From: Bdellovibrio sp. ZAP7
Lineage (GTDB): Bacteria; Bdellovibrionota; Bdellovibrionia; Bdellovibrionales; Bdellovibrionaceae
Assembly (NCBI RefSeq): GCF_006874645.1
Contig: NZ_CP030082.1
Span: 2,170,001-2,234,000 of the forward strand
Direction of reading: 5' to 3'
DNA length: 64,000 nucleotides
This document shows, in pieces, positions 9,837 through 19,104 of the stretch. The position numbers were made by a program, and so were the translations under genes. Numbering within the stretch: the stretch's first letter is position 1; every line of letters starts with the position of its first letter. Below the pieces are notes generated by a model, which was not told where the DNA came from, made no database searches, and saw only the letters and a list, made by a program, of their open reading frames with translations.

Positions 9837-10645
9837 GACAGATCCCCCTGCTGCGAGAAAGCTTTATATTTAAGACCAAACGTCTCATACAAGGCCTTAC
9901 GAATATCACCCAACTCCACGTTCGGGCTTAAATGACCACCCTGTACGATACCAATGGATTTGTTTTCCTCAGAAACCACAAACACCAGAGCATCCGTTTC
10001 TTCCGTTAAACCAATCGCAGCACGATGACGTGTCCCTAAGTTTTTATCCAGAGCTGGGTTTTTAGAAAGCGGCAGGAAACATCCGGCAGAATGGAGCTTA
10101 CCGTTTCGGATAAGCACGGCGCCATCATGCATGGGACTTTCAGGATGAAAAATAGAAGCCAGAAGCTCCGCCGAAACTTTTGATTCCATCTCAGTTCCAA
10201 ACTCAATGTGATAATCGATCACGATCTCACGCTCCACCACGACGAGGGCTCCAAAGCCCTTCTGTGCTGTGAGGATGATCCCTTTAGCAATCTCTTCGAT
10301 AACTTGAGTTTCCTGGATTGTAGAGGCATCTGTGAAGAATGGATTAGATCCAATGTGAGCCAAGGCTCTGCGAATCTCGGCCTGGAACAGAACCACCACA
10401 ATCACGAATAAATTAGAGAAGAACTTTTCCAAGATCCAGTTGAAGGTAAATAGCTCAAGCCAGATGCTTAGGATATAGCCGATAGCTAACACGCCTAGCC
10501 CGGAGAGCATTTGAATCGTTCCCGTTCTTTTAATCAGAACCAGGATACGATACACAACCATCCACACCAGGATCATGTCGATCGCATCTTGCACACGCAA
10601 ATGCTGAACGATGAAGATGAGGTTGTCGAAAAACTGCTGCAACAT
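9833..10645 (-). CDS. cdaA: Membrane diadenylate cyclase CdaA (c-di-AMP synthase)
   Basis: Makes cyclic di-AMP from two ATP. About 80 N-terminal residues form three membrane helices, followed by a DisA_N cyclase domain. The catalytic DGA motif is in SPMHDGAVLIRNGKL and the RHR motif in LGTRHRAAIGLTEETDAL. I place the start at the ATG at 10645; an in-frame TTG at 10657 would add four residues. It is the first gene after ftsH, with an intrinsic terminator between them. c-di-AMP signalling is best known in Gram-positives, so the complete operon here marks one of the lineages outside them that keeps it. Confidence 0.94.
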   Translation of the reverse strand: MLQQFFDNLIFIVQHLRVQDAIDMILVWMVVYRILVLIKRTGTIQMLSGLGVLAIGYILSIWLELFTFNWILEKFFSNLFVIVVVLFQAEIRRALAHIGSNPFFTDASTIQETQVIEEIAKGIILTAQKGFGALVVVEREIVIDYHIEFGTEMESKVSAELLASIFHPESPMHDGAVLIRNGKLHSAGCFLPLSKNPALDKNLGTRHRAAIGLTEETDALVFVVSEENKSIGIVQGGHLSPNVELGDIRKALYETFGLKYKAFSQQGDLS

Positions 10646-10684
10646 CAAGATGCCCAATCAAAAAAAGTAATGGGGTTAAAGCAC

Positions 10685-10714
10685 AAAAAGCTCCGAGTTT
10701 CCCCGGAGCTTTAA
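10685..10714 (-). terminator. Intrinsic terminator after ftsH
   Basis: Read on the minus strand, AAAGCTCCG, a loop of about 8 nt, then CGGAGCTTTTT. It lies 9 nt past the ftsH stop codon and ahead of cdaA. It suggests that ftsH is transcribed separately from the cdaA operon, or that read-through is partial. Confidence 0.75.
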
Positions 10715-10722
10715 AAGATTCA

Positions 10723-12678
10723 TTAAATTGTCACTGGCCCGGTGTTCCCAACTGGATCGGACCCAGAGGAATCATCCTTTTTACCGACACCCGAAGCTGC
10801 CGCCAATGCCAGATTGGTGTCACGGCGATTATTTCTGTATTTTTCAATTTCAGAAACCGCAGCACCGTTGATCATCATATCAACTTCATGACCATCAATC
10901 GTTTCATATTCAATAAGTGCTTGAGTGATAGACTCAAGAGCTTGCTTGTTCTCAGTCAAGATACGAACTGCAGTTGCGTAACCTGTATTGATGATTTTTG
11001 AAACTTCCGCATCGATCTCTTCAGCTTTCGCTTCAGAGTATTCTTTGTGGCCTTGATGACCGTATTGCATACCCAAGAACACTTCGCCGCCAGATTTTTC
11101 AAACGCCAAAGGTCCAAGTTTCGACATACCCCATTCGCAAACCATACGGCGAGCGATGGAAGTGGCGCGTTCGATATCGTTGCCAGCGCCCGTCGTTACA
11201 TCCTTAAAGATCACTTCTTCAGCCGCACGACCACCGAACAAGAATGCAATCATGTTCTCAGCAGTGGATTTCGACAAAGACACGGATTCTTTTTCTGGAA
11301 GCGTTTGAGTAACTCCCAAAGCCATACCACGAGGGATGATCGTAACTTTATGGATCGGATCCAAACCTTGAAGTTTTCTGTTCACCAAAGTGTGACCCGC
11401 TTCATGGTATGCGGTCACTTTTTTATCTTCATCCGAGATAACCATAGATCGTCTTTCAGAACCCATGATCACTTTGTCTTTAGCTTTTTCAAAATCTTCC
11501 ATCTCAAGATACTTTTTGTCTGTACGAGCCGCCACAAGGGCTGCTTCGTTCACCAGGTTTTCAAGGTCTGCACCCGAGAAGCCTGGAGTACCACGAGCGA
11601 TTTTAGAAGTATCCACGTCAGGCCCAAGTGGAGTCTTACGCGTGTGAACGGCCAAGATTTGCTCACGACCTTTAAGATCTGGTTTATTCACAACAACACG
11701 ACGGTCGAAACGACCTGGACGCAACAACGCTGGATCCAGAACGTCAGGACGATTCGTCGCTGCGATCATGATCACACCTTCAGATGACTCAAAACCATCC
11801 ATCTCAACCAAAAGCTGATTCAGAGTTTGCTCACGCTCGTCATGACCACCACCCATGCCGGCACCACGATGGCGACCTACGGCATCGATCTCGTCGATGA
11901 AGATCAAGCAAGGAGCATTCTTTTTACCTTGTTCAAACAAGTCACGAACACGGGACGCACCCACACCCACGAACATCTCGACGAAGTCAGAACCAGAGAT
12001 CGTGAAGAATGGAACACCTGCTTCACCCGCGACGGCGCGAGCAAGCAATGTTTTACCTGTACCCGGAGAACCCACCAAAAGAACACCTTTTGGAATGCGG
12101 CCACCCAGTTTTGTATATTTCTTAGGATCTTTCAGGAAGCTTACGATCTCTTGCAGATCGTCCTTCGCTTCGTCAACGCCAGCGACCTCTTTGAACGTCA
12201 CACGGTTTTTGTGCTCAGTTAAAAGACGCGCACGCGATTTACCAAAAGACATCGCCTTACCACCACCGACTTGAATTTGGCGCATGATAAACAGGAACAT
12301 CGCCACGATCAAAATCAATGGCAACCAGTTCACGATCAATGATTGGAAGAAGCCACCATTATCAGCACGCTCGTAATTTGGCGTGATGCCGTTAGCTTCC
12401 AAGAATTTGAAACCTTCATCTTGCGTGTTACCGACGATTTGGAAATGAGTGCCGTTGTACTTTTTCTCAAAGTCAGGCTTCATCTCACCGATAATTTCGC
12501 TGGTCTCTTGACGGAAAGTTACGGAAGCTACTTCTTTAGCTTTTACCGCTTCTGTAAATTTAGAATAATTAAACTCGCCAATCAGTCTTTGGTGTTTGCT
12601 CTCATAGGCTTGAAACAAAAATACAGCCATGATGATTAGGAAAAACCATAAGGCGAGTGTTTTCTGTGTAGATCGCAT
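10723..12678 (-). CDS. ftsH: ATP-dependent zinc metalloprotease FtsH
   Basis: Membrane AAA+ protease that unfolds and degrades membrane and short-lived cytosolic proteins. The 651 residues hold a first membrane helix (about 8-24), a periplasmic FtsH_ext domain, a second helix (about 113-133), the AAA module with Walker A GSPGTGKT (about 203-210), Walker [17 protein letters not shown] and SRH region RFDRRVVV, and an M41 peptidase domain with zinc site HEAGH. The C-terminal tail contains a Gly/Ser/Asp stretch. Full length. It is flanked by tilS upstream, as in many bacteria. Confidence 0.98.
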   Translation of the reverse strand: MRSTQKTLALWFFLIIMAVFLFQAYESKHQRLIGEFNYSKFTEAVKAKEVASVTFRQETSEIIGEMKPDFEKKYNGTHFQIVGNTQDEGFKFLEANGITPNYERADNGGFFQSLIVNWLPLILIVAMFLFIMRQIQVGGGKAMSFGKSRARLLTEHKNRVTFKEVAGVDEAKDDLQEIVSFLKDPKKYTKLGGRIPKGVLLVGSPGTGKTLLARAVAGEAGVPFFTISGSDFVEMFVGVGASRVRDLFEQGKKNAPCLIFIDEIDAVGRHRGAGMGGGHDEREQTLNQLLVEMDGFESSEGVIMIAATNRPDVLDPALLRPGRFDRRVVVNKPDLKGREQILAVHTRKTPLGPDVDTSKIARGTPGFSGADLENLVNEAALVAARTDKKYLEMEDFEKAKDKVIMGSERRSMVISDEDKKVTAYHEAGHTLVNRKLQGLDPIHKVTIIPRGMALGVTQTLPEKESVSLSKSTAENMIAFLFGGRAAEEVIFKDVTTGAGNDIERATSIARRMVCEWGMSKLGPLAFEKSGGEVFLGMQYGHQGHKEYSEAKAEEIDAEVSKIINTGYATAVRILTENKQALESITQALIEYETIDGHEVDMMINGAAVSEIEKYRNNRRDTNLALAAASGVGKKDDSSGSDPVGNTGPVTI

Positions 12679-12818
12679 TTCGATTCCTTTCGCTCACTTC
12701 TCTCATCCAGATAGAACCATCTTAGACTAACAGAAGCCCCGAGCTAATTAAAGCAACTTTACGCAGTTTTCTCGAGAGGGAATGTCTCCGCCTAAAGGGC
12801 GGGCAACTTGGACTCAAT

Positions 12819-13799
12819 TCAAGACTCGACCTTGATTTGCTGCGCGTTAATTTCCCAATCACAACCACTAACCTTAAAGCTGATCACTTTTTGCGGTTTG
12901 TCTAGGCGCTTTTGAATTTCTTCAAGCTGAGATTGTGAAAAATCTCGTTTTCCGAGGGAGAATAAATACTGTGCGAGAAGACGCCGTTGCTCAAATGGAG
13001 ATAATGTTAAATAGAAAGCTCTAGAGAGTCCTTTGACGTCCTGTGGTTTATTAGCCTCATTTTGACTCAGCAAATCAGTCCCTGGCTTGTGCTCCAAAGA
13101 ATGCAGCTCCTGAGCCAACGTTTCGAGCGAACGAGCCAGACTGTTCACAGCCCCTTTCTGACGCTTCTCCAAGGACTTTAGCCAGTCTTCACGGACCCAG
13201 TTTCTGAAAGGGTCCAGGAGCGCATTCGAGGGATCTTCAAAAGCGCGAAGCTTTTCGGAACGTAAATATTTACGAAGTTCCGATTTAGGCGTTTCCAAAA
13301 ATGGTCTAAATACGCCGCCACTGTAGTAAGACATAGCAACCAAACCCTGAGCCCCTGTGCCGCGCACGATACGCATCAGACGTGTTTCCAAAAGATCATC
13401 AGCATGATGTCCTGTCGCCAAAACTTCGAATCCTTGCTCTTTTTGCAAACGAGCCAAAGCCTCATAGCGCTGATCACGGTATTGAGCTTCGGATTTTGCC
13501 AGGGAGCGGGATTTTAAAACAAAAAACTCCACATGTAATTTCTTGCACAGTTTCTCGCAAAAAAGCTGCGCCTCTTTGCGGTATTCCTGATTTTTATCGT
13601 CACCATGGTGAAAGTAACAAGCTCCCAGATTTTCGGGCTTCACAACTTTCGCCAACACGGCAAGAGTTGCAACAGAATCTGCCCCACCCGATAAAGCCAC
13701 TAAAATTTTCTTGTCTTGCAGATCAAATTTTTTAATTAATTTCCAAACGTGATGATCCAAATCCTGCTTGGGGCGCGCGCTGCCCGTCAATTTCTTCAC
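12819..13799 (-). CDS. tilS: tRNA(Ile)-lysidine synthase TilS
   Basis: Attaches lysine to C34 of the CAU-anticodon isoleucine tRNA so that it reads AUA. The 326 residues include the ATP pyrophosphatase loop LSGGADS (about 36-42), HHGDD and the ATGHHADDLLETRLMRIVRG motif. The C-terminal part is short and resembles the compact TilS forms. The start ATG overlaps the stop of the aldehyde dehydrogenase gene as ATGA, so translation is coupled. About 140 bases separate it from ftsH; they hold a small GC-rich inverted repeat but no gene. Confidence 0.93.
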   Translation of the reverse strand: MKKLTGSARPKQDLDHHVWKLIKKFDLQDKKILVALSGGADSVATLAVLAKVVKPENLGACYFHHGDDKNQEYRKEAQLFCEKLCKKLHVEFFVLKSRSLAKSEAQYRDQRYEALARLQKEQGFEVLATGHHADDLLETRLMRIVRGTGAQGLVAMSYYSGGVFRPFLETPKSELRKYLRSEKLRAFEDPSNALLDPFRNWVREDWLKSLEKRQKGAVNSLARSLETLAQELHSLEHKPGTDLLSQNEANKPQDVKGLSRAFYLTLSPFEQRRLLAQYLFSLGKRDFSQSQLEEIQKRLDKPQKVISFKVSGCDWEINAQQIKVES

Positions 13800-15145
13800 T
13801 CAACTGCTCCCACGCCGACGGTCTTGATGTTCACAAATTCCATGATTCCGAAATGACCCAGCTCACGGCCGTAACCAGAATCTTTCACTCCGCCAAAAGG
13901 AATGCGGGGATCTGATTTTACAAAATCATTTACGACAACAAAGCCCGCTTCCATTTCTTTCTCGATGAGCTCTTTCCCTTTTTGCAGATCGCGTGTGAAG
14001 ATACCACCGCCTAAGCCATAGGGTGAAGAATTAGCGATCGCCATCGCCTCGTTGGCGTCTTTCGCCACAAAAACCAAGGCCACCGGCCCAAAGACTTCTT
14101 CGTGATGAACTTCGGAATTATTTTGCTCAAAAAGCACCATGGACGCCGGATAAAAAGCCGCAGGCCCTTGCGGAGCTGTTCCTCCAAAGACGACTTTACC
14201 ACCCCAGTTTTTCAATTTTTCCACTTGAGTAATGATGGTGTCTTGAAAACGCTTACTTGCTAAAGGAGCCAGAGGCAGGATTTTCATCTCATGCTCCATC
14301 GCTGATAAAAATTCTTTCAGGACTTTTTCGACGACGATAAAGCGTTTCCCGGCAACACAGCTTTGTCCACAGTTTTGCAAACGCGTTTTAGCACAAGCTT
14401 TTGCAGCCTTATAAATATCTGCATCCTCCAAAACAATGTAGGCATCGCTGCCACCAAGCTCCAGAACGATTTTTTTCAGATTCTTGGCTGCCGTTGTTGC
14501 GACAGCACGTCCACCCTCAGTGCTTCCGGTGAAGGTGATCCCTCGAACCATCGGGTGAGCGATGATTTTTTCGGCGACCGCATGGTCCACCTGACAATTG
14601 CGTAAAAGAGTCAGGTCAGATGTCAGGTCTTTAAAAATCTTGCCGATTTTTTCAGCGACCCCAGCCGTTAAGTCTGCATGTTTTAATATAATCACGTTCC
14701 CCGCCATTAAAGACGGAGCCGCAAAACGAATCACCTGCCACAAAGGAAAATTCCACGGCATCACACTGAAAATCACACCCAGAGGGGAAAAGCTGACTTC
14801 GGCATCTTTATAGGGAGAGGCGCTTTTTTGATTGGCCAGCATCCCGGCTGCTTCTTTTGCATAGTACTCGCAAGTGACAGCACACTTTTCAACTTCGGCC
14901 TTGCCTTCGGGAATCAATTTCCCCATTTCCATATGCATCTGCAAAGCCAGATCATCACCGTGTTTACGAAGGCTTGCGGCGAGATTGTGAAGAACTTTCG
15001 AGCGCTCTGCGAAAGAATATTTACGCCATTTTTCGAAATCTTTTTTAGCATCCAGAATCATCAACTCGGCTTGATCCCAAGTGACGTGATCAAATTTTGA
15101 AAGCTGTTCGCCTGTTGCCGGATTAACCGTAGAGAATGATGCCAT
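13796..15145 (-). CDS. NAD(P)-dependent aldehyde dehydrogenase, succinate-semialdehyde dehydrogenase type
   Basis: Oxidises an aldehyde to the acid with NAD(P). The 449-residue length and the layout fit the short succinate-semialdehyde dehydrogenase group (Sad/GabD1-like). The cofactor region is MPWNFPLWQVIRFAAPSLMAGN, the Rossmann turn is TFTGSTEGGRAVA, the catalytic base E229 is in LELGGSD and the nucleophile C263 is in CGQSC. The adenine-side motif usually reads KPA or KHA; here it is LKHADLT. A GGGAGG ribosome binding site precedes the ATG at 15145. Its 4-nt coupling to tilS has no obvious metabolic logic. Confidence 0.9.
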   Translation of the reverse strand: MASFSTVNPATGEQLSKFDHVTWDQAELMILDAKKDFEKWRKYSFAERSKVLHNLAASLRKHGDDLALQMHMEMGKLIPEGKAEVEKCAVTCEYYAKEAAGMLANQKSASPYKDAEVSFSPLGVIFSVMPWNFPLWQVIRFAAPSLMAGNVIILKHADLTAGVAEKIGKIFKDLTSDLTLLRNCQVDHAVAEKIIAHPMVRGITFTGSTEGGRAVATTAAKNLKKIVLELGGSDAYIVLEDADIYKAAKACAKTRLQNCGQSCVAGKRFIVVEKVLKEFLSAMEHEMKILPLAPLASKRFQDTIITQVEKLKNWGGKVVFGGTAPQGPAAFYPASMVLFEQNNSEVHHEEVFGPVALVFVAKDANEAMAIANSSPYGLGGGIFTRDLQKGKELIEKEMEAGFVVVNDFVKSDPRIPFGGVKDSGYGRELGHFGIMEFVNIKTVGVGAVE

Positions 15146-15204
15146 CGAAACCTCCCAACGCCGAACGGATCCACCGATCGTTCACTAGGATAGTCACATA
15201 GGAT

Positions 15205-15438
15205 TTAGAGAGTTGTAAACACTTGATAAAATGACACAGCGGTGCCGACTAAAAACACGGACGTCATGAGGGCCCACGCCATTATTTTGTAGCCCTTGCC
15301 AAGTTGCATGGCTCTGTGGGCGTAAGGTCTTTGATTGGCAAAAACTGGGATGGGTGCCGTCACCGTATGAATCAACTGGCGGCAGCAAAAACAAAATAAA
15401 ACAACCGATATAAATGTCAGGATTTCTGTTTCCATCAT
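15205..15438 (-). CDS. Small two-helix membrane protein, unknown
   Basis: A 77-residue protein starting MMETEI, with two hydrophobic stretches (about 6-20 containing FCFCC, and about 52-72 ending FYQVFTTL) around a basic loop with QRPYAHRAMQLGKGYK. Both termini may face the same side of the inner membrane. A different frame overlapping the same bases is less convincing because it lacks this membrane pattern. It lies upstream of the aldehyde dehydrogenase but 60 bases away. No family recognised. Confidence 0.55.
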   Translation of the reverse strand: MMETEILTFISVVLFCFCCRQLIHTVTAPIPVFANQRPYAHRAMQLGKGYKIMAWALMTSVFLVGTAVSFYQVFTTL

Positions 15439-15485
15439 GACATTCTTATCGGTTTTATTTTTCCCAACTTGAGACGGACAAGAGT

Positions 15486-15857
15486 CTAGGCTTCGTCAGT
15501 CTTCGTGTCTTTGGAATCTTTTTTAATAATATCGATTTCGGCAGAGATTTTGAATTTATGCGTCTCTGCGAATTTAGAAAACTCTTTAACGAAATCAATT
15601 TTTTGAATGATACCGACGACTTCTTTGGTCACACGCTGGGTGATTTCGTCCTTGGATTTATTCGCCCCCTGAATCAGCAAGTTCAGAGCTTCTTTAGGAA
15701 GTTTCAGTTCAGAAAGATAACTTTTAAGGCCTTCTTCGCTCATGAAAGCGGCAGAAACGCCCGCCGTAAAAACTTTCTTTACGGTGTCACCCAAAAGACC
15801 TTTGATGTCTGTCGGGCTTTCTTTTTCATCTTTCTTGGAACCGGAATCAGACGCCAT
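15486..15857 (-). CDS. Small charged cytoplasmic protein, unknown
   Basis: 123 residues, lysine- and aspartate-rich at both ends (SDSGSKKDEKESP and KKDSKDTKTDEA), with an amphipathic helical middle TVKKVFTAGVSAAFMSEEGLKSYL. The middle resembles short chromosomal helper proteins seen next to START-domain genes, but I do not recognise a named family. Its start overlaps the end of the START-domain gene by 11 nt, so the two are co-expressed. Confidence 0.75.
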   Translation of the reverse strand: MASDSGSKKDEKESPTDIKGLLGDTVKKVFTAGVSAAFMSEEGLKSYLSELKLPKEALNLLIQGANKSKDEITQRVTKEVVGIIQKIDFVKEFSKFAETHKFKISAEIDIIKKDSKDTKTDEA

Positions 15858-16278
15858 ATAGTTGCTTCACTCGTTTGTGATAAGAGCTCATCATGTTCGG
15901 CAAATTTACACTCACCAAGGCATTGGCAATAGGGCCCGGAACAAACATGTTAAATGTCGCTTCAACAGTGTATGTGGCACGTGTCTTACCAGCCTCATCT
16001 TGAAGTTTCCAAGAGCCCACAGATGTTTTAAACATATCACCGGAAGCGAACTCCCAAGTGATGCCAGTGGACGGCGTTTCCGTCATCCACAATGCATATT
16101 TGAAGGTTTTAACGACCGCGACGTTGTATTCAACGAGTTTACGATTACCTTCAGTTTTTAGGACTTTGCATTGTTTAACCTCTGCCAAAAACTCATGATA
16201 TTTTTCATAGTCAGAGATGATTTTAAAGAATTGTTCAGGGGTGCAGTTGAAAACTTCTGTGGTTGATGCTTTTGCCAT
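15847..16278 (-). CDS. START/SRPBCC-fold protein, RatA / coenzyme Q-binding type
   Basis: A 143-residue hydrophobic-pocket protein. The COQ10/RatA-like pattern is visible: TPEQFFKIISDYEKYHEFLAEVKQ at the start, a TFKYALWMTE strand, WKLQDEAGKTRATYTVEATF and a closing amphipathic helix. Members bind quinones or lipids, and RatA affects ribosome subunit joining; which applies here cannot be told. The start at 16278 (MAKAST) is preferred over the in-frame ATG two codons upstream. It is first in a two-gene unit with the charged protein that follows. Confidence 0.8.
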   Translation of the reverse strand: MAKASTTEVFNCTPEQFFKIISDYEKYHEFLAEVKQCKVLKTEGNRKLVEYNVAVVKTFKYALWMTETPSTGITWEFASGDMFKTSVGSWKLQDEAGKTRATYTVEATFNMFVPGPIANALVSVNLPNMMSSYHKRVKQLYGV

Positions 16279-16451
16279 ATGCAATCACTGTGACTTTCGG
16301 ATCACATACAGTCAACGCTAGCCTAGACCACATCCTACAGATGGCTTAAAATGCTTATGTTACATCGACTTAATCTTGCGTTCGACGTCAGGCTCTTAAC
16401 TGGACAAGGTATAAAAGCTTGCATATACCGGAGGCAGAAAGGAGTTTGATC

Positions 16452-16817
16452 ATGAAACACAAGATTCTCATCGTAGATGATGAAAAAGACTTACGTGACT
16501 TGATCTCCTACTTTCTGACTCGGGCCAACTACGACGTTGCGCTGGCTGAAGACGGCTGCGTGGGCTTTGAGAAAGTCCAATCCTGGAATCCCGATTTAGT
16601 TATCAGCGACATCCGGATGCCTGTTTGCGATGGCTTTGAACTCCTAAAGCGCATTAGTGCCGTTCCTGACGATGAAACCCGTGTGATGTTTATCTCAGGC
16701 TATGTGGGTGGCGACGAAGACGAACTCAAGAAAAATCCCCATTGTGTCGGCTTCATTCCCAAGCCCGTCAACAGAGCCGAACTTTTGGAAATGGTCAAAC
16801 AAGCTCTGCCCGCTTAA
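16452..16817 (+). CDS. Single-domain response regulator (CheY-like receiver)
   Basis: A 121-residue stand-alone receiver domain with no DNA-binding output. Acidic pocket DD at 9-10 (LIVDDEKD), phosphoacceptor D53 in VISDIRMP, and the conserved lysine in FIPKPVN. AAAGGAG lies 8 nt before the ATG at 16452, which fixes the start against the upstream in-frame ATG at 16419. It points toward the histidine kinase on the opposite strand, with only 9 bases between the stop codons. The pair may be cognate, with output by protein contact rather than transcription. Confidence 0.93.
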   Translation: MKHKILIVDDEKDLRDLISYFLTRANYDVALAEDGCVGFEKVQSWNPDLVISDIRMPVCDGFELLKRISAVPDDETRVMFISGYVGGDEDELKKNPHCVGFIPKPVNRAELLEMVKQALPA

Positions 16818-16826
16818 TTTTAATTA

Positions 16827-18194
16827 CTATTTTGGAAGTCGAATCACGAAAGACGTGTGTTTGTGGTCGGTATCGACATAAAGCTGCCCGTGGTGCGCCT
16901 CGATCAAGCCGCGGGAAATACTTAAACCCAACCCCGTCCCCTTGCCAATTTCTTTGGTCGTATAAAACGGCCTAAAGATTTCCGCCTGAATCGAAGGATC
17001 AATTCCCTCGCCACTGTCAGTGATGCGAATTTCAATTTGGTCCCCCAAATCAAGCACCTCAATCGCGATCCATTTTTTAGGCAAATCACGAATCGCCTCA
17101 AAAGAATTATTTAAAAGATTCAGCATCACCTGTGAGATCTGAACAGGACGGCAGCGCAAAACTAAATTCGTTGGCGGGGGTAAACGCAGATCCACATTCG
17201 CTAGTTTAAACTTCTCATAGCAAAGCGAGAGCGTGTTATCGATAAGGGTTTGCACCGGAATCGCTTCAATCGGATCCTTCGCACCATCACGAGCAAAAGT
17301 ACGAAGACCGCGCACAATCGTTGCAATTCGATTTGTCGTTGATTGAACCTTTTCAATCGAAGCCTTCATGGTCTGACGATCCATATGGCTGTCTTCTAAA
17401 AGTTCCATCTGCTGTTCGGCGGAAAGCAAAATCACATTAAGTGGTGTATTGATTTCGTGAGCAATCCCCCCGGCCATCTCCCCCAGGGAGGCCAGTTTGG
17501 CAGAGTACTCGGCACGGGATTTCTGGTTTAACAATTCGTCCTGGGTATTTTCCAATTGTTGAATCGCCAAAGTCAGATTTTGTTTTTCGATAGTCAGCGC
17601 TTCTTCTGTTTCATAGCGCGTGACCATACTTTGGTAAAATTCGCGCGAGTTTCCGTAAACGTAGACCACAAACGTAAAGACGAAAACTGTCCAAACTCCG
17701 TAGGGTAGATCACCCTGATGGTTGGAAAACGCCAAGAAAAGCCCGGGAATGACTCCAACCCAAATTAAGAAGTAGGCTGAAATGCGCGGACTTAAAGAAA
17801 GGGATGTCGCAGACCCTGCCATGATCGCACTGACCAAAAAGCTTGTGACAAAGATTTTTGAGTCGGGATTTTGTGGATCCCAAAAACCCATCGAACAAAG
17901 AATTCCCAAACAAGTTGAACTGATCAGAATCAGAACGCCATGAAGTCCAGCCCATTTATAAAGTGCTTTCAAGCCATCACGGCTAACAATGATACCAATA
18001 ATCAAGCGCAGAGTACTGCAGCCCAAAGCAAGCCCTGCTGCCAACTGATGCCAGATATAAAAAGAAGGAGTGGTCGCTACGGGTTTGATTAATAAAATCG
18101 TAAAAACAACCATAAAGCCGACGGCGGCCGCTTTACTACGACGGCAAAAATCCAGTTCAATATTATCCAATACGGCACGGCTCAGAGCTTTCAT
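16827..18194 (-). CDS. Membrane sensor histidine kinase
   Basis: 455 residues. Residues 24-180 form about six membrane helices with short loops, acting as a membrane-embedded sensor. A coiled stretch (about 195-235) leads to the HisKA dimerisation helix with phosphorylated H246 in GEMAGGIAHEINTPLN. The ATP-binding domain shows the N box MLNLLNNSFEAI, G1 ITDSGEGID, F box IFRPFYTTKE and G2 GKGTGLGLSISRG. The signal sensed is unknown. It faces the single-domain receiver, its most likely partner. Confidence 0.93.
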   Translation of the reverse strand: MKALSRAVLDNIELDFCRRSKAAAVGFMVVFTILLIKPVATTPSFYIWHQLAAGLALGCSTLRLIIGIIVSRDGLKALYKWAGLHGVLILISSTCLGILCSMGFWDPQNPDSKIFVTSFLVSAIMAGSATSLSLSPRISAYFLIWVGVIPGLFLAFSNHQGDLPYGVWTVFVFTFVVYVYGNSREFYQSMVTRYETEEALTIEKQNLTLAIQQLENTQDELLNQKSRAEYSAKLASLGEMAGGIAHEINTPLNVILLSAEQQMELLEDSHMDRQTMKASIEKVQSTTNRIATIVRGLRTFARDGAKDPIEAIPVQTLIDNTLSLCYEKFKLANVDLRLPPPTNLVLRCRPVQISQVMLNLLNNSFEAIRDLPKKWIAIEVLDLGDQIEIRITDSGEGIDPSIQAEIFRPFYTTKEIGKGTGLGLSISRGLIEAHHGQLYVDTDHKHTSFVIRLPK

Positions 18195-18291
18195 CTGTCT
18201 AGACCTTAACAGACGTACGAAATGCTGTCACCAGCGCGACTCCAAAATAGAAATTTAGTGTGGTAACTTGCCGGGATATTTGTACGCATGG

Positions 18292-18331
18292 CTAAAAAAG
18301 AAAATGCACGACTTAAAAGGCCGTGCATTTT
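18292..18331 (-). terminator. Strong intrinsic terminator of the 18.4-18.8 kb gene
   Basis: A perfect 10-bp stem, AAAATGCACG paired with CGTGCATTTT around an 11-nt loop, followed on the minus strand by CTTTTTTAG. It lies about 50 bases past the stop of the hydrophilic protein gene. Confidence 0.85.
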
Positions 18332-18383
18332 CACTCGAGCGTCCGTCGTTAGCTTAAATCTTTCTCATCATTCAATTTCTTGT

Positions 18384-18758
18384 TCAATGAGTTGATTTTT
18401 TACTACGTCTTTCGCTGGAATTTTCATCTATTAAACTTTCGCGTCCAGTTCGCTCAAACTCGGTCAGATCATCATCTTCTTCCGGCTGTTGTCTGCTTCC
18501 AGTTTTAGCCTGATTCACTTTCGAACCGCGCAGTGAACGATCGGCTTCCGTGGCGCCAGGGGGATTTCGTTGCGAAGCATTTTGCGCCGAAGACTCATCT
18601 TCCTCGGGCCAATTGCTGTCTGCTTGGAATTCCTCATCAGGCAGCTGACCGGATTGATCGGAATGATATTTTTTATGAGTGTCCTCGGAAAATTTCGGAG
18701 GCACATCGGATTTTGGCATACTACTATTTTGTTTTTGAGGCATCTCTCTGTTAGGCAT
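18384..18758 (-). CDS. Hydrophilic, disordered, acidic/basic protein of unknown function
   Basis: 124 residues with almost no hydrophobic residue; rich in Q, S, E, D, K, P and R, ending ENSSERRSKKSTH. This looks intrinsically disordered. A near-consensus ribosome binding site AAAGGAGGG precedes the ATG at 18758 and a strong terminator follows, so it is a real, well-expressed single-gene unit despite the low-complexity product. Similar hydrophilic proteins are often stress- or desiccation-related; that is inference only. Confidence 0.8.
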   Translation of the reverse strand: MPNREMPQKQNSSMPKSDVPPKFSEDTHKKYHSDQSGQLPDEEFQADSNWPEEDESSAQNASQRNPPGATEADRSLRGSKVNQAKTGSRQQPEEDDDLTEFERTGRESLIDENSSERRSKKSTH

Positions 18759-18980
18759 CTTACCCTCCTTTAAGAAAACTCGCAGTTACAAGTACAATCT
18801 TAAACACGAAAAGCGATAGTGGCTATGGACGGAAGCCCCCTTTTACATTTCGATTAAGCAAAAGAAAAACCCAAAAGTCCAAGAACTCCAGCCCAAAGCC
18901 CCCAAAACAGCGAGCGCGCAGCGCAAGCTCTAAAAGCGAGTGCGCCAGCACAAGCTCCCCACTCCCCCAACGCAAAACAG

Positions 18981-19103
18981 AAATGGTCAAAACAATGCAA
19001 GCGCAAGGCGGAGGGTGCTCGCTGCCACGCAGGCGTACTCCCAGTACGCCGAAGAGCAAGCGAGTGCCCGACAACGCAGTCGATTGCGTTGTTTTCACCA
19101 TTT
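18981..19103. repeat. 123-nt imperfect inverted-repeat (hairpin) element
   Basis: The ends are 20-nt inverted arms (18981-19000 and 19084-19103) matching at 18 of 20 positions, beginning AAATGGT and ending ACCATTT. The centre is a perfect GGCGTACT-CCC-AGTACGCC hairpin (19032-19050), with partial pairing between (GCTCGC/GCGAG). It starts 1 nt past the stop of the zinc-ribbon gene. It resembles a MITE or BIME-type dispersed element and might also act as a terminator. The adjoining 18820-18980 is GC-rich and holds no gene I trust. Confidence 0.7.
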
Positions 19104-19104
19104 C

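Noticed and set aside
11047-11787. 246-codon plus-strand frame opposite ftsH
   Set aside because: ftsH is certain on the minus strand; the antisense product has no domain, signal or ribosome binding site.
18823-19101. 92-codon minus-strand frame across the hairpin element
   Set aside because: It lies over the palindromic element, has composition dictated by the repeat and overlaps nothing functional; judged a shadow frame.
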